From: Deltaproteobacteria bacterium
GTDB taxonomy: Bacteria > Myxococcota_A > Polyangia > Nannocystales > Nannocystaceae
Direction of reading: 5' to 3'
NCBI GenBank assembly: GCA_016709225.1
Contig: JADJEE010000002.1
Span: 1,302,001-1,366,000, forward strand
DNA: 64,000 nt
Under the pieces are notes generated by a model. The model ran no database searches and had not been told where the DNA came from. It saw only the letters and a program-made list of their open reading frames with translations. Below, in pieces: positions 16,989 through 25,946 of this stretch (positions within the stretch are counted from its first letter, which is position 1; each line of letters starts with the position of its first letter). A program made the translations under genes and the position numbers.

Positions 16989-18338
16989 CTAGCCCGGCGG
17001 ATCGGTGAACTCGGCCAGGTCGCCGCCGCCGAGCTCGTACACCGAGCTGCCGCCGGTCGCCCAGAAGTGGTTGAGCGGACCGAAGCCCATGCCCTCGACC
17101 ACCACGCCGGCGGTGCCGAAGTAGCTGAAGAGGTTCTCCTGGATCCACCCCTGCTGCGGATGCAGCCGGTACTGACCGATGAAGTCGCTCGTCATGTCCG
17201 AGACGTAGACGTAGACGACGCCAGTGGTCGGCGAAGGCACGACCTCCATGCCGTCCATGTGATCGCCGGCCAACGGCGGGTAGTAGAACGCGATGCCCCA
17301 GCTGTTGTCGCTGGCGTCGTACTGCATCACGCGGCGGTTACTCTCGTTCGACGCGTACCAGACGTCGTGCACGTCGTCGTGGCCGATCTGCGAGAAGTAC
17401 GCGCCGAACCACCCGCCCGGCGGCGTGGCGACCACGCTGGTGCCGACGCCGATGATGTTCTCGGTGAGCTGCGTGCCGCCCATGTAGACGCGGTCGTCGA
17501 GCGCGAACAGCTCGGAGACGCTGCCGAACGGGGTGCCGAACGCCGCCAAGCTCGAGAGCTTGGTGATCGTGCGCTCCTCGATCGGACCCATCGCATCGGG
17601 GTTGTTGGGGTGCTGGTTGGGCTCGAGCTGACCGTCGCCGTCCGAGTCGAGCAACGCGACCTGGTAGACGTCGACGATGCTGCCGTTGAGGACGTACAGG
17701 AGGTCGTCGTAGCCGTCGACGTCGTAACCACCCGAGAACTGCGTCGCGCCGGTCTGGAAGTCGGCGAACTGGAAGTACTCGCCCGTCGGTGTCGCGGTGC
17801 CCACCGGCTGCAGCGGCACGCAGGTGCCCATCGCAAGATCGCAGCCCTCGTTGGCCGAAGGGTCACAGACCTCGACGGTCTCCCAGAACGGGACACCGGC
17901 GGTGTTGCAGTGCAGGACCTTGTTGGCCAGGCACGAGTACTGGTCCTCGAGGCAGACCACGCAACCGGTGCCGGGCAGGCACAGATCGGGGTTGCAGTCC
18001 TCGCTGTCGACCTCGTCGCCCTGGTTGCCGCACTCGACCGCCCGATTCTCGCTCGTGCAGTAGACCCCGGCGTCGCGCATCGCACAGAAGCCGTCGAGGT
18101 TGGTGTCGAACTTCAGGCCGCCCTCGGCCACACCGCTCGAGTCGCCGGGCAGAGTCGACACCGCGTCGTCGCTGCCGGCACTGTTCGAGCCCGCGGTCGT
18201 GCCGTCGGTGTCGGGCGTCGAGGTCAGCGAGCCCCCCGTCAGGCTGGTCATGCTCACGGTGGAATCATCGGCGCCGCCGGGCGACGAGGTCCCGCACGCC
18301 AACAGCGGCAGTGCCCACAACAGTTGTTTGGTCTTCAT
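16989..18338 (-). CDS. Cys-rich lipoprotein, downstream copy of a tandem pair
   Basis: 449 aa from MKTKQLL, preceded by a GGGGGAGAG ribosome-binding sequence. The lipoprotein signal ends at LLAC and a Ser/Thr/Gly/Asp-rich linker follows, ending in GGLKFDTNLDGFC. Next comes a region with many cysteines (CLPGTGCVVC, CVPLQPVG), then a larger C-terminal domain with repeated beta-strand patterns (GGYDVDGYDDLLYVL, VSELFALDDRVYMGG, VVYVYVSDMTSDF) that may be a beta-propeller. It is closely similar along its length to the neighbour at 18548-19939. Surface-exposed; function unknown. Confidence 0.87.
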   Translation of the reverse strand: MKTKQLLWALPLLACGTSSPGGADDSTVSMTSLTGGSLTSTPDTDGTTAGSNSAGSDDAVSTLPGDSSGVAEGGLKFDTNLDGFCAMRDAGVYCTSENRAVECGNQGDEVDSEDCNPDLCLPGTGCVVCLEDQYSCLANKVLHCNTAGVPFWETVEVCDPSANEGCDLAMGTCVPLQPVGTATPTGEYFQFADFQTGATQFSGGYDVDGYDDLLYVLNGSIVDVYQVALLDSDGDGQLEPNQHPNNPDAMGPIEERTITKLSSLAAFGTPFGSVSELFALDDRVYMGGTQLTENIIGVGTSVVATPPGGWFGAYFSQIGHDDVHDVWYASNESNRRVMQYDASDNSWGIAFYYPPLAGDHMDGMEVVPSPTTGVVYVYVSDMTSDFIGQYRLHPQQGWIQENLFSYFGTAGVVVEGMGFGPLNHFWATGGSSVYELGGGDLAEFTDPPG

Positions 18339-18457
18339 TGCTCTCCCCCTCGTCCTGCTCGCGCCCCCACGACACGAGCTCCGCGTTCCCAGGATAACCC
18401 GCCGTCGGCGAGTGGTCACAAGGGCAGCGCGAGAAAAACGGAGAGCCCACGCGGGGT

Positions 18458-18482
18458 CGCCGGGCCCCCAAGAGGCCCGGCG
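18458..18482 (-). terminator. Hairpin between the two tandem lipoprotein genes
   Basis: A 9-bp perfect stem (18458-18466 with 18474-18482) with a 7-nt loop lies downstream of the minus-strand gene ending at 18548. A short T-run occurs about 20 nt further on in the transcript sense. Confidence 0.5.
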
Positions 18483-18547
18483 CACCGGCGCAGATCAGGT
18501 ATTGGAGCTATCGCGGGGCCTGCGAGTGACAGATCCCTGGCGCCGGG

Positions 18548-19939
18548 TCAGCCCGGGGGCTCGGTGAACTCCGCGAGGTCGCCACCACCGAGCTCGTACA
18601 GCGACTCGCCGCCGGTCGCCCAGAAGTGGTTGAGCGGCCCGAAGCCCATGCCCTCGAGCAGCACTCCGGCGGTGCCGACGTAGCTGAACAGGTTCTCCTG
18701 AATCCAGCCCTGCACCGGGTGCAGGCGATACTGCCCGATGAAGTCGCTCGTCATGTCCGAGACGTAGACGTACACCACGCCGGTGGTCGGCGAGGGCACG
18801 ACCTCCATGCCGTCCATGTGGTCGCCGGCGAGCGACGGATAGTAGAACGCGATGCCCCAGCTGTTGTCGCTCGCGTCGTACTGCATCACGCGGCGGTAGC
18901 TCTCGTTGGACGCGAACCACACGTCGTTGACGTCGTCGTGGCCGATCTGCGAGAAGCCGCCGAGCCAGCCCGGCGGGGTCGCGATCACGCTGGTGCCGAC
19001 GCCGAGGATGTTCTCGGTGAGCTGGCTGCCGCCGATGTACAGGCGGTCGTCGAGCGCGAACAGCTCCGACACGCTCGGCGACGGCGTGCCGAAGGCGGGG
19101 ATCGTCTCGAGGTGCGTGATCACGCGGTTCTCGATCGGCCCCATCGCGTCGGGGTTGTTCGGGTGCTGATTGGGCTCGAGCTTGCCGTCGCCGTCGGAGT
19201 CCTCGAGCTCGATCTGGTAGACGTCGATGATGTTGGTCCAGTTGCCCAGCACGTAGAGCTTGTCGTCGAAGCCGTCGACGTCGTAGCCACCGAGGAAGCC
19301 CGAGCCGGTGTGGAAATCGGCGAACTGGTAGTACTCACCGGTGGGCACGTTGGTGCCGACCGGCTGCAGCGGCACGCACGAGGCCGAGGGCACGTCGCAG
19401 CCCTCTTGGTTGGCCGGGTTGCACACCTCGACGACCTCCCAGTGGGGCACGCCGTCGACGTTGCACTGCAGGACCTTGTTGGCCAGGCACGAGACGTCGC
19501 CGTCGAAGCACTCGACGCAGCCGACGTCCGGCAGGCACTTGTCGGGGTTGCAGTTCTGGCTGTCGATCTCTTCGCCGTTGGCGTCGCACTCGACTGCACG
19601 GTTCTCGCTCGTGCAGTAGACACCGGCTTCGCGCATCGCACAGAAGCCGTCGATGTTGACGTCGAACTTCGGGCCGGTGTCCCACGGCTCGCCGCTCGAG
19701 TCGCCCGGTTCCGCGGTGGTCTGCGTGGTCGCAGTCGTGGCGTCGGCGGTCGTCGGTGTGTTGCCGGTGGTGCCGTCGGTGCCGACCGAGGTGGTCAACG
19801 ATCCGCCGCCGGTGAGGCTGGTGTTGCCGGTCGACTCGCCGCCCGCGAGCGTGTCGGAATTTCCGCACGCCAGCAGTGGCAGCGCCCAGAGCAGCTGCGT
19901 CGCAAGTGCAGTTCGTCCCCGCATCGTCATCGTCCCCAT
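18548..19939 (-). CDS. Cys-rich lipoprotein, upstream copy of a tandem pair
   Basis: 463 aa; ATG codons at 19939, 19930 and 19924 are all plausible starts, and 19939 follows a GGGGACGAGG stretch. The architecture equals the downstream copy: LLAC lipobox, Thr/Ser linker ending in GPKFDVNIDGFC, a Cys-rich region (CLPDVGCVEC, CVPLQPVG), and a C-terminal beta-rich domain. The segment from MQYDASDNSWGIAFYYP onward is almost residue-for-residue identical to the other copy, while the linkers differ. This indicates a fairly recent duplication with the linker free to vary. Function unknown. Confidence 0.87.
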   Translation of the reverse strand: MGTMTMRGRTALATQLLWALPLLACGNSDTLAGGESTGNTSLTGGGSLTTSVGTDGTTGNTPTTADATTATTQTTAEPGDSSGEPWDTGPKFDVNIDGFCAMREAGVYCTSENRAVECDANGEEIDSQNCNPDKCLPDVGCVECFDGDVSCLANKVLQCNVDGVPHWEVVEVCNPANQEGCDVPSASCVPLQPVGTNVPTGEYYQFADFHTGSGFLGGYDVDGFDDKLYVLGNWTNIIDVYQIELEDSDGDGKLEPNQHPNNPDAMGPIENRVITHLETIPAFGTPSPSVSELFALDDRLYIGGSQLTENILGVGTSVIATPPGWLGGFSQIGHDDVNDVWFASNESYRRVMQYDASDNSWGIAFYYPSLAGDHMDGMEVVPSPTTGVVYVYVSDMTSDFIGQYRLHPVQGWIQENLFSYVGTAGVLLEGMGFGPLNHFWATGGESLYELGGGDLAEFTEPPG

Positions 19940-20129
19940 CCTCGTCCCCAGCTAGAGGAGGAAAGGATAGCGCAGGATCACCGCGCCTTGGAGTGTTCCG
20001 AACAATTTCTCGTCGGGTCGGCGGCGAGCCCCACCGCCCTCCAGGCGCCCGCCGACCCCCACCGAAAGCGGCGCGCGCCGCGAGCTTCGACCTCGTGCTC
20101 GGCGGCGAGCCGCGGTATCTCCACCCGTC

Positions 20130-21560
20130 ATGTCCGGCGCCCTGCCCCCCGTGCCCCACGAACCTGGTCTGTGGAACGACGACCTCGCGCCGACGCCGAC
20201 GGCGCAACGCACGTGGTCGCGCTGGCACGTCGCCGCGCTGTGGGTCGGCATGGCCGTTTGCATCCCGACCTACCTGCTGGCCGCCGACATGGTCGAGGCC
20301 GGCATGAGCGTGTTGCAGGCGATCGTCACGGTCGCGCTCGGCAACGTGATCGTGCTGGTCCCGATGATCCTCAATGCCCACCCGGGCACCGCCTACGGCA
20401 TCCCGTTCCCGGTGTTCGCCCGCGCATCGTTCGGCGTCCGCGGGGCCAACCTCGCCGCCGTCGCCCGCGCGCTGGTCGCCTGCGGGTGGTTCGGCATCCA
20501 GACCTGGATCGGCGGCAAGGCGATCTACGCCATCGCAGCGGTGGCCGGGCACGGCGGCGGTGCAGCGTGGCCGGTGCTCGGCATCAACGGCGTGCAGCTG
20601 ACGTGCTTCACCGCCTTCTGGCTCGTGAACGTGTACTTCATCGCGCGCGGCATGGAGGCCATCAAGTGGCTCGAGTCGGCGGCGGCGCCGTTGTTGCTGC
20701 TCGGCGGTACCGCGCTCTTGGTGTGGGCCTGGAGCACCCACGGCACCGGCGCGCTGCTCGGCCGCGAGGGCCTCCACGGCGCCGCGTGGTGGTCGACCTT
20801 CTGGCCGTTCCTCACCGCGATGGTCGGGTTCTGGGCGACGCTCGCGCTCAACATCCCCGACTTCTCGCGGTTCTGTCGCACGCAGCGGGACCAGGTCGTC
20901 GGCCAGACCCTCGGCCTGCCGGCCACGATGACGTACTTCTCCTTCATCGGCGCCGCGGTCTCGAGCGCGACCGGGACCTGGGATCCCAGCACGTTGATCG
21001 CGAGTTTCTCCTCGCCGCTGGTGGTCGTGCTCGGGCTGCTGGGCCTGGTGGTCGCGACGCTCTCGACCAACATCGCGGCCAACGTGGTCTCCCCCGCCAA
21101 CGACTTCGCCAACCTCGCGCCCCGGCGCATCAGCGTGAAGCTCGGCGGCTACCTCACCGCCGCACTCGGCTTCGTGATCCTTCCTTGGAAGCTCGAGAAC
21201 AACTACGTCTTCGGCTGGCTCAACGGCTACGGCGCGCTGTTGGGACCGATCGGCGGCATCCTCGTGGCGGACTACTGGCTCGTGCGCGACCGCGTGTTGG
21301 TGGTCGCCGATCTGTACCGCCGTGGCGGTCGTTACGAGTACGCGCGGGGGTGGAATCGCTGGGCCGTGATCGCGCTGGTCGTCGGCGTCGCCCCGAACGT
21401 GCCCGGCTTCCTGCACGCGGTGGCGTGGGTCGACGCGGTCCCCGCGATCTTCGACCAGCTCTACGCCTATACATGGTTCATCGGCTTCGGCCTCGCCGCG
21501 CTGGTGTACCGCCTCGGCATGGGGCGCATCCGCGAGCCGGACGCGCGACGGGATTCCTGA
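20130..21560 (+). CDS. NCS1-family nucleobase/hydantoin transporter
   Basis: 476 aa with about twelve transmembrane segments. The motif GWFGIQTWIGG places W120 and Q124 where Mhp1 has its substrate-stacking Trp117 and Gln121. FWPFLTAMVGFWATLALNIPDFSRF and TNIAANVVSPANDFANL correspond to the conserved TM6 and TM8 segments, including the substrate-contacting Asn region. NCS1 carriers import uracil, cytosine, allantoin or hydantoins with Na+ or H+. Given the surrounding preTA, hydantoinase, aminotransferase and mmsA genes, uracil, thymine or a dihydropyrimidine is the likely substrate (inference). It is divergent from the lipoprotein at 18548-19939. Confidence 0.92.
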   Translation: MSGALPPVPHEPGLWNDDLAPTPTAQRTWSRWHVAALWVGMAVCIPTYLLAADMVEAGMSVLQAIVTVALGNVIVLVPMILNAHPGTAYGIPFPVFARASFGVRGANLAAVARALVACGWFGIQTWIGGKAIYAIAAVAGHGGGAAWPVLGINGVQLTCFTAFWLVNVYFIARGMEAIKWLESAAAPLLLLGGTALLVWAWSTHGTGALLGREGLHGAAWWSTFWPFLTAMVGFWATLALNIPDFSRFCRTQRDQVVGQTLGLPATMTYFSFIGAAVSSATGTWDPSTLIASFSSPLVVVLGLLGLVVATLSTNIAANVVSPANDFANLAPRRISVKLGGYLTAALGFVILPWKLENNYVFGWLNGYGALLGPIGGILVADYWLVRDRVLVVADLYRRGGRYEYARGWNRWAVIALVVGVAPNVPGFLHAVAWVDAVPAIFDQLYAYTWFIGFGLAALVYRLGMGRIREPDARRDS

Positions 21561-21665
21561 CGAAGCTGACACCGCCGCGCTGCCACGCGGAGGACCCCGA
21601 CGAATCGCGCCGCGGGAGCCTGGAAACTCGCGGGTCGAACGTGGTCTACCGGGGGTCAGGGCCGG

Positions 21666-22784
21666 ATGAAGCACACCACAGCCAACTTGGGTCGAGGGAC
21701 GACGTGCGCAGCCATCGCGGTAGCGCTGGGACTGGCCGCGTGCGGCGGCGACGACGACGGCCGCGGCACCGCGGGCGGCAGCGGCATCTCGAGCATCGGC
21801 TCGCAGCGCGGCGGCTCGCAGGAGAGCGGCGGCACGGCGGTCGAGAGCGACGGCGGTGAGGCCGACTCGGCTGGCGAGTCACTCGGTGAGGGTGGCACCA
21901 CACCGCTGTTCGATCTCGGCAGCGCCGACGACGGCACCGGTCCGACGCCCGACGACGGCTGCAAGCGTGTCGACTTCCTGTTCGTGATCGACAACTCGGT
22001 GTCGATGCAAGACAACCAGGCCTCGCTGGTCGGCGCGTTCCCGGGCTTCATGGACGCCATCGCGGCCACGCTCAGCGCCGACAGCGACTACCACATCATG
22101 GTGACCGACACCGACGCGTGGGGCCGCTGCAACACGGTCAACGGCTTCGTGGGCAACGACCCCTCGTCGAACACCTGCGACAATTACATCAAGACCACGG
22201 CATTCGAGGAGTGCGACGCGGTGCGGGGCGCTGGCGTCATCCACCCCGCGGGGCAGTACAGCAGCGACGCACTGTGCACCTTGGCCGGTGGCAACCGCTA
22301 CATCGAGCCCGGCGAGCCCGACCTCGGGGCCGCGTTCGCGTGCGTGGCCACCGTCGGCGTCGCGGGTCACCCCTCCGAGCGACCCATGGACGGCATGATC
22401 GCCGCGCTGTCGCCCGAGCTCAACATGGCCGGCGCGTGCAACGAGGGCTTCCTGCGCGACGACGCGCTGCTGGTGGTCGCGTTCGTCAGCGACGACCCCA
22501 ACTATGAGGACTCCGGCACGCCGCAAGAGTGGTACGACGCGGTGGTCGACGCCAAGCTCGGCGATCCCAGCTCGGTGGTGGTGTTGGGCCTGACGCCGGC
22601 GTGGGACGGCTGCGCGACCTCGGGCCAGACCCGCGGTGAGCACTGGGCGGAGTTCGTGGGCCTGTGGGGCGACCACGGCGTGCACGGCAACGTCTGCGGC
22701 ACCGCCGAGGAGTACGTCGCGTTCTTCCAGTCGGCGGTGTCGACCATCGACCAGGCCTGCGACGACTACAACCCGCCGGGCTGA
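21666..22784 (+). CDS. VWA-domain lipoprotein
   Basis: 372 aa. The lipoprotein signal ends at LAACGG; a long Gly/Ser/Glu/Asp linker ends near TTPLFDLGSADDG and is followed by a von Willebrand A-like domain that begins CKRVDFLFVIDNSVSMQDN (DxSxS MIDAS). It shares CNEGFLRDDALLVV and the overall plan with the protein at 13590-14693, so the two are paralogues flanking the hydantoinase and transporter genes. It has many cysteines, consistent with export and disulfides. Function unknown. Confidence 0.88.
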   Translation: MKHTTANLGRGTTCAAIAVALGLAACGGDDDGRGTAGGSGISSIGSQRGGSQESGGTAVESDGGEADSAGESLGEGGTTPLFDLGSADDGTGPTPDDGCKRVDFLFVIDNSVSMQDNQASLVGAFPGFMDAIAATLSADSDYHIMVTDTDAWGRCNTVNGFVGNDPSSNTCDNYIKTTAFEECDAVRGAGVIHPAGQYSSDALCTLAGGNRYIEPGEPDLGAAFACVATVGVAGHPSERPMDGMIAALSPELNMAGACNEGFLRDDALLVVAFVSDDPNYEDSGTPQEWYDAVVDAKLGDPSSVVVLGLTPAWDGCATSGQTRGEHWAEFVGLWGDHGVHGNVCGTAEEYVAFFQSAVSTIDQACDDYNPPG

Positions 22785-22820
22785 CGCTCCGGCGGCTGCG
22801 CCCCGACGCGCCCCGACGCG

Positions 22821-22829
22821 TGCTATGGT
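22821..22829 (+). promoter_or_regulatory. Extended -10 element TGCTATGGT upstream of the aminotransferase
   Basis: Matches TGNTANNNT, 31 nt before the ATG at 22860. This spacing leaves a normal short leader, which contains a CCGGGGGCACC stretch just before the start. Confidence 0.45.
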
Positions 22830-22859
22830 CCGCGCCGATCTTCCGCCTCCGGGGGCACC

Positions 22860-24188
22860 ATGGACCGCGACATCTCGCAGCTGACCGCGCACCACACCTA
22901 CGGCACCTGGCGCTACCAGAAGGGCTGGGCGCCGCTGCACGTCACCAAGGCGCAGGACTGCCACTTCTGGGACGCCAAGGGCAAGCGCTACCTCGATCTG
23001 TCCTCGCAGCTGGTGTGCACCAACCTCGGTCACCAGAACCAAGCCGTGGCCGACGCGATCGCCCAGCAGGCGCAGTCGCTGGCGTTCATCGGCCCCGCGT
23101 TCGCGTGCGACGTGCGGGCCGAGCTCGCGCTCGAGCTGCTCACGGTGATGCCCAAGGGGCTGGACAAGTTCTTCTTCGCGACCTCCGGCACCGAGGCCAA
23201 CGAGACCGCGATCCGCATCGCGCGGCTGTACACCGGCAAGCAGAAGATCATCGCGCGCTACACCAGCTACCACGGCTCGACCGCGGGCTCGATGGCCGCC
23301 ACCGGCGACTGGCGTCGCTGGACCACCGAGCCGGTCGGCACCATGCCGTGGGTGCTGCACGGGCCCGAGACCAACTGCTACCGCTGTCCGCTCGGGCGCA
23401 GCTACCCCGAGTGCGGGCTCGCGTGCGCCGACTACCTCGGCTACATGATCGACCACGAGCACGACATCGCCGCGGTGATCGTCGAGCCGGTGGTCGGCAC
23501 CAACGGCGTGCTGGTGCCGCCCGCGGACTACCTGCCCAAGCTGGCCGAGCACTGCAAGCGTCGCGGCGTGCTGCTCATCGCCGACGAGGTGATGTCGGGC
23601 TGGGGTCGCACCGGTCAGTGGTTCGCGGTCGACAACTGGGGCGTCGTGCCCGACATCCTCGTGACCGCCAAGGGCGTGACCAATGCGATGGCGCCGCTGG
23701 GCGTGTGCGCGACCAGCCGCACCATCGCCGATCACTTCGACGATCACTTCTTCGCCTGCGGCCACACCTACGAGGCGCACCCGCTCACGCTCGCGCCCGC
23801 GGTCGCAGCGATCCGCGAGTACAAGCGGCTGGGGCTGATCGAGCGCGCCCGCACCGTCGGTGCCCAGCTCGGGGAGCGCCTGCGCGGGCTCGCCAGCAAG
23901 CACCCCAGCGTCGGCGACGTGCGCGGACTCGGGATGTTCTGGGCCATCGAGCTGGTCGAGAACCGCGACAGCCGCAAGCCGTTCAACACGCCCGACGACA
24001 AGGTCGCGCGCAAGCCCATGGTGGTCGACGCCGTCACCGCCAAGCTGATGGAGCTCGGCGTGTTCTGCATGGGCTGGATCTCGCATCTGGTGATCGCGCC
24101 GCCGCTCACGATCGACGACGCCGGCATCGACGAGGCCCTCGCTGCGCTCGATCAGGCGCTGGCGATCGCCGACGCCAAGTGCACCTGA
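22860..24188 (+). CDS. Class III omega-amino acid aminotransferase
   Basis: 442-aa PLP enzyme. The phosphate/substrate region TSGTEANETAIR, the PLP-contacting D242 in IADEVMSGWGRTG and the Schiff-base lysine K271 in ILVTAKG are all present. A CYRCPLGRSYPECGLACA segment, seen in a subset of class III enzymes, carries four cysteines. In this context it most likely transfers the amino group of beta-alanine (or 3-aminoisobutyrate) to pyruvate or 2-oxoglutarate, giving (methyl)malonate semialdehyde for MmsA. The exact substrate cannot be read from sequence; taurine- or GABA-type activity is an alternative. Confidence 0.9.
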   Translation: MDRDISQLTAHHTYGTWRYQKGWAPLHVTKAQDCHFWDAKGKRYLDLSSQLVCTNLGHQNQAVADAIAQQAQSLAFIGPAFACDVRAELALELLTVMPKGLDKFFFATSGTEANETAIRIARLYTGKQKIIARYTSYHGSTAGSMAATGDWRRWTTEPVGTMPWVLHGPETNCYRCPLGRSYPECGLACADYLGYMIDHEHDIAAVIVEPVVGTNGVLVPPADYLPKLAEHCKRRGVLLIADEVMSGWGRTGQWFAVDNWGVVPDILVTAKGVTNAMAPLGVCATSRTIADHFDDHFFACGHTYEAHPLTLAPAVAAIREYKRLGLIERARTVGAQLGERLRGLASKHPSVGDVRGLGMFWAIELVENRDSRKPFNTPDDKVARKPMVVDAVTAKLMELGVFCMGWISHLVIAPPLTIDDAGIDEALAALDQALAIADAKCT

Positions 24189-24192
24189 TCGG

Positions 24193-25185
24193 TCAGCCGG
24201 CGAAGCGCTCGCACCAACGCACGAGCTCGGCCTCGAGCGAGCGGCCCTCGACCAGCGCGTCGGGGAAGCCGACGTGGCCGCCGCGCTCGAACCACCGTAC
24301 CTCGATGGCATCGCCGGCGGCGCGCAGCGCCGGCTCGACGCTCGCACGCGTGACCATCGGGTCCCAGCTCGCGCCGAAGTAGGCCGCGGGCAGCTCGAGC
24401 GCGCGCAGGTGTGGCGCGACCGAGGCCCGGCGCCAGTAGTCATCGACATCGGCGAAGCCGTGCCGCGGCACCACCACCACCCGGTCCCAGTCGCGGATCG
24501 TGCGGATCGCTGCGATCTCGGCCGCGGTGCCGGGCATCCGTGTGCCGCGGCGCGCCACGACCTGGCGGTGGCCCTCGACCAACGCGCGCAGCACGTGGGT
24601 GCGGTAGAGCGTGGCCCGGGGCGCGTCGATCACCGCGGCCGAGCGCGCGAGGTCCAGCGGGGAGCACACGGCTGCGATCGCCCGCAGCCGCGCATCGCCG
24701 GGCCGAAGTCCCAGGTGCAGCGCGACGTGACCACCCAGCGAGAAGCCCACCACCAGCAGCGTGCGCGCGAACGCCAGCGCCGGGTCTGCAACGACCACCT
24801 CGAGGTCGCCGACCAGGCCCGCGTGGTAGAGGTCCTCCCCGCGGCCGTCGGCGCCGCGCAGATCCACGCGCAGGTACGACCAGCCGCGCGCTGCGATCGC
24901 ACGGGCGGCCCGCCGCACGTAGGGGCTGTCGGCGCTGCCACCGAGGCCATGCACGAGCAGCACGCAGGTGTCGTCGCCGCGGTGCAGTCGCCCACCGAGG
25001 CGGACCTCGCCCATCCGTTCGTCGGGCACCACGCACGACCACGGTGCGTCGGCGGGTGCGGACACCGGGCGCACGCGGTCGCGCAGGTGCGGCGCCAGGG
25101 TCCAGTAGTGGCCACCGGCACGCGCATGCAGCTGCGACCACGTCGCGGTGGCTCCGCGCACGAAGCTCGTCACGACGGTGGACAC
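24193..25185 (-). CDS. YheT-like alpha/beta hydrolase
   Basis: About 330 aa from a GTG at 25185 (VSTVVTSFVRG); a longer frame to 25293 exists but its extra residues look non-coding. Alpha/beta-hydrolase motifs are the oxyanion loop LLVHGLGGSADSPY, the nucleophile elbow GFSLGGH and a C-terminal GGHVGFPD supplying the catalytic His. The arrangement matches the YheT/ABHD1-3 esterase group. It is convergent with the aminotransferase (4-nt gap) and divergent from the type VI accessory operon. Substrate unknown. Confidence 0.85.
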   Translation of the reverse strand: MSTVVTSFVRGATATWSQLHARAGGHYWTLAPHLRDRVRPVSAPADAPWSCVVPDERMGEVRLGGRLHRGDDTCVLLVHGLGGSADSPYVRRAARAIAARGWSYLRVDLRGADGRGEDLYHAGLVGDLEVVVADPALAFARTLLVVGFSLGGHVALHLGLRPGDARLRAIAAVCSPLDLARSAAVIDAPRATLYRTHVLRALVEGHRQVVARRGTRMPGTAAEIAAIRTIRDWDRVVVVPRHGFADVDDYWRRASVAPHLRALELPAAYFGASWDPMVTRASVEPALRAAGDAIEVRWFERGGHVGFPDALVEGRSLEAELVRWCERFAG

Positions 25186-25283
25186 ACCAGCGCGGCGCAC
25201 CGCCGCAGCATCGCACGCCGACGCCTGGGATCGAAGCCTTGCGCGGCCCCGCGAAGCCGGATAGTAGGGTCTCGAGGGTCGTG

Positions 25284-25925
25284 ATGGCGTCACGGCCGGC
25301 GGGTGTGGACATGGGTGAACGCAGGACGCAGACCACCGCGGGCACGGAGCTCACCGACGGCGACGGCGAGCGCCTCCTCGATCGACTGGTCGACGATCTC
25401 GCCGACAACCGCGCGCGCGGTCCGGCGCCGCGGGGCCCGATCACGGCGGTGGGCCTGTGCGTCGACGAGCGTCACCCGAGCCTGCCCGGTCGCGTGCGCG
25501 TGCAGGTCGAGTCGGGCGGCCATGTCACGCAGGCGTGGATTCCATCGCTCGCCCACCTGGTGGTGCGCACCGGCGACCGCGTGCTCGTGCAGGGCGTCGA
25601 GAACTGGCCCGAGCCGATCGTCACCGGGGTGCTCGATGGCTACGCGCCGGTCGAGGCGCCCGCGGCCCGCGAAGCCGCGACGCTGTCGCTGCGCGCCGAC
25701 GAGTGCGTGACGATCCGCGACGATCGCGATCGACCGCTGCTCGAGATCCGCTGCGGTGCGCAGGGCCCCGAGCTGCGCCTGGCCCAGCCCGACGTCGCGC
25801 TCGAGGTGCCAGGCAAGCTGACCATGCGCGCCGGCGCGATCAAGCTGGAGAGCACCATCGGTGACGTCGAGATCGATGCCGTCGGTGACGTCCGCGTACG
25901 CGGCGAGCTGATCGAGCTCAACTGA
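25284..25925 (+). CDS. DUF6484-like protein, candidate T6SS spike/tip component
   Basis: 213 aa from ATG 25284 (ATG 25311 or GTG 25281 are alternatives). An OB-like module (ITAVGLCVDERHPSLPGRVRVQVE, then GDRVLVQGVENWPEPIVTGVLDG) resembles the gp5/VgrG OB fold. It is followed by short beta repeats (LSLRADECVTIRDDRDRPLL, LTMRAGAIKLES, VEIDAVGDVRVRG) of the kind that form needle-like beta helices. The architecture fits the DUF6484 family found beside T6SS effector genes. First gene of a five-gene run; a TAGGGT -10-like sequence lies at 25265-25270. Confidence 0.75.
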   Translation: MASRPAGVDMGERRTQTTAGTELTDGDGERLLDRLVDDLADNRARGPAPRGPITAVGLCVDERHPSLPGRVRVQVESGGHVTQAWIPSLAHLVVRTGDRVLVQGVENWPEPIVTGVLDGYAPVEAPAAREAATLSLRADECVTIRDDRDRPLLEIRCGAQGPELRLAQPDVALEVPGKLTMRAGAIKLESTIGDVEIDAVGDVRVRGELIELN

Positions 25926-25946
25926 CAGCCGCCCGGGACCACCACG

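Noticed and set aside
18626..21859. 1077-codon open frame on the plus strand
   Set aside because: It runs antisense to a clear lipoprotein gene and out of frame through the NCS1 transporter; composition is Arg/Ala-rich as expected for a shadow frame in high-GC DNA.
21879..24449. 856-codon open frame on the minus strand
   Set aside because: Antisense to a VWA lipoprotein and the aminotransferase with its intact PLP motifs.
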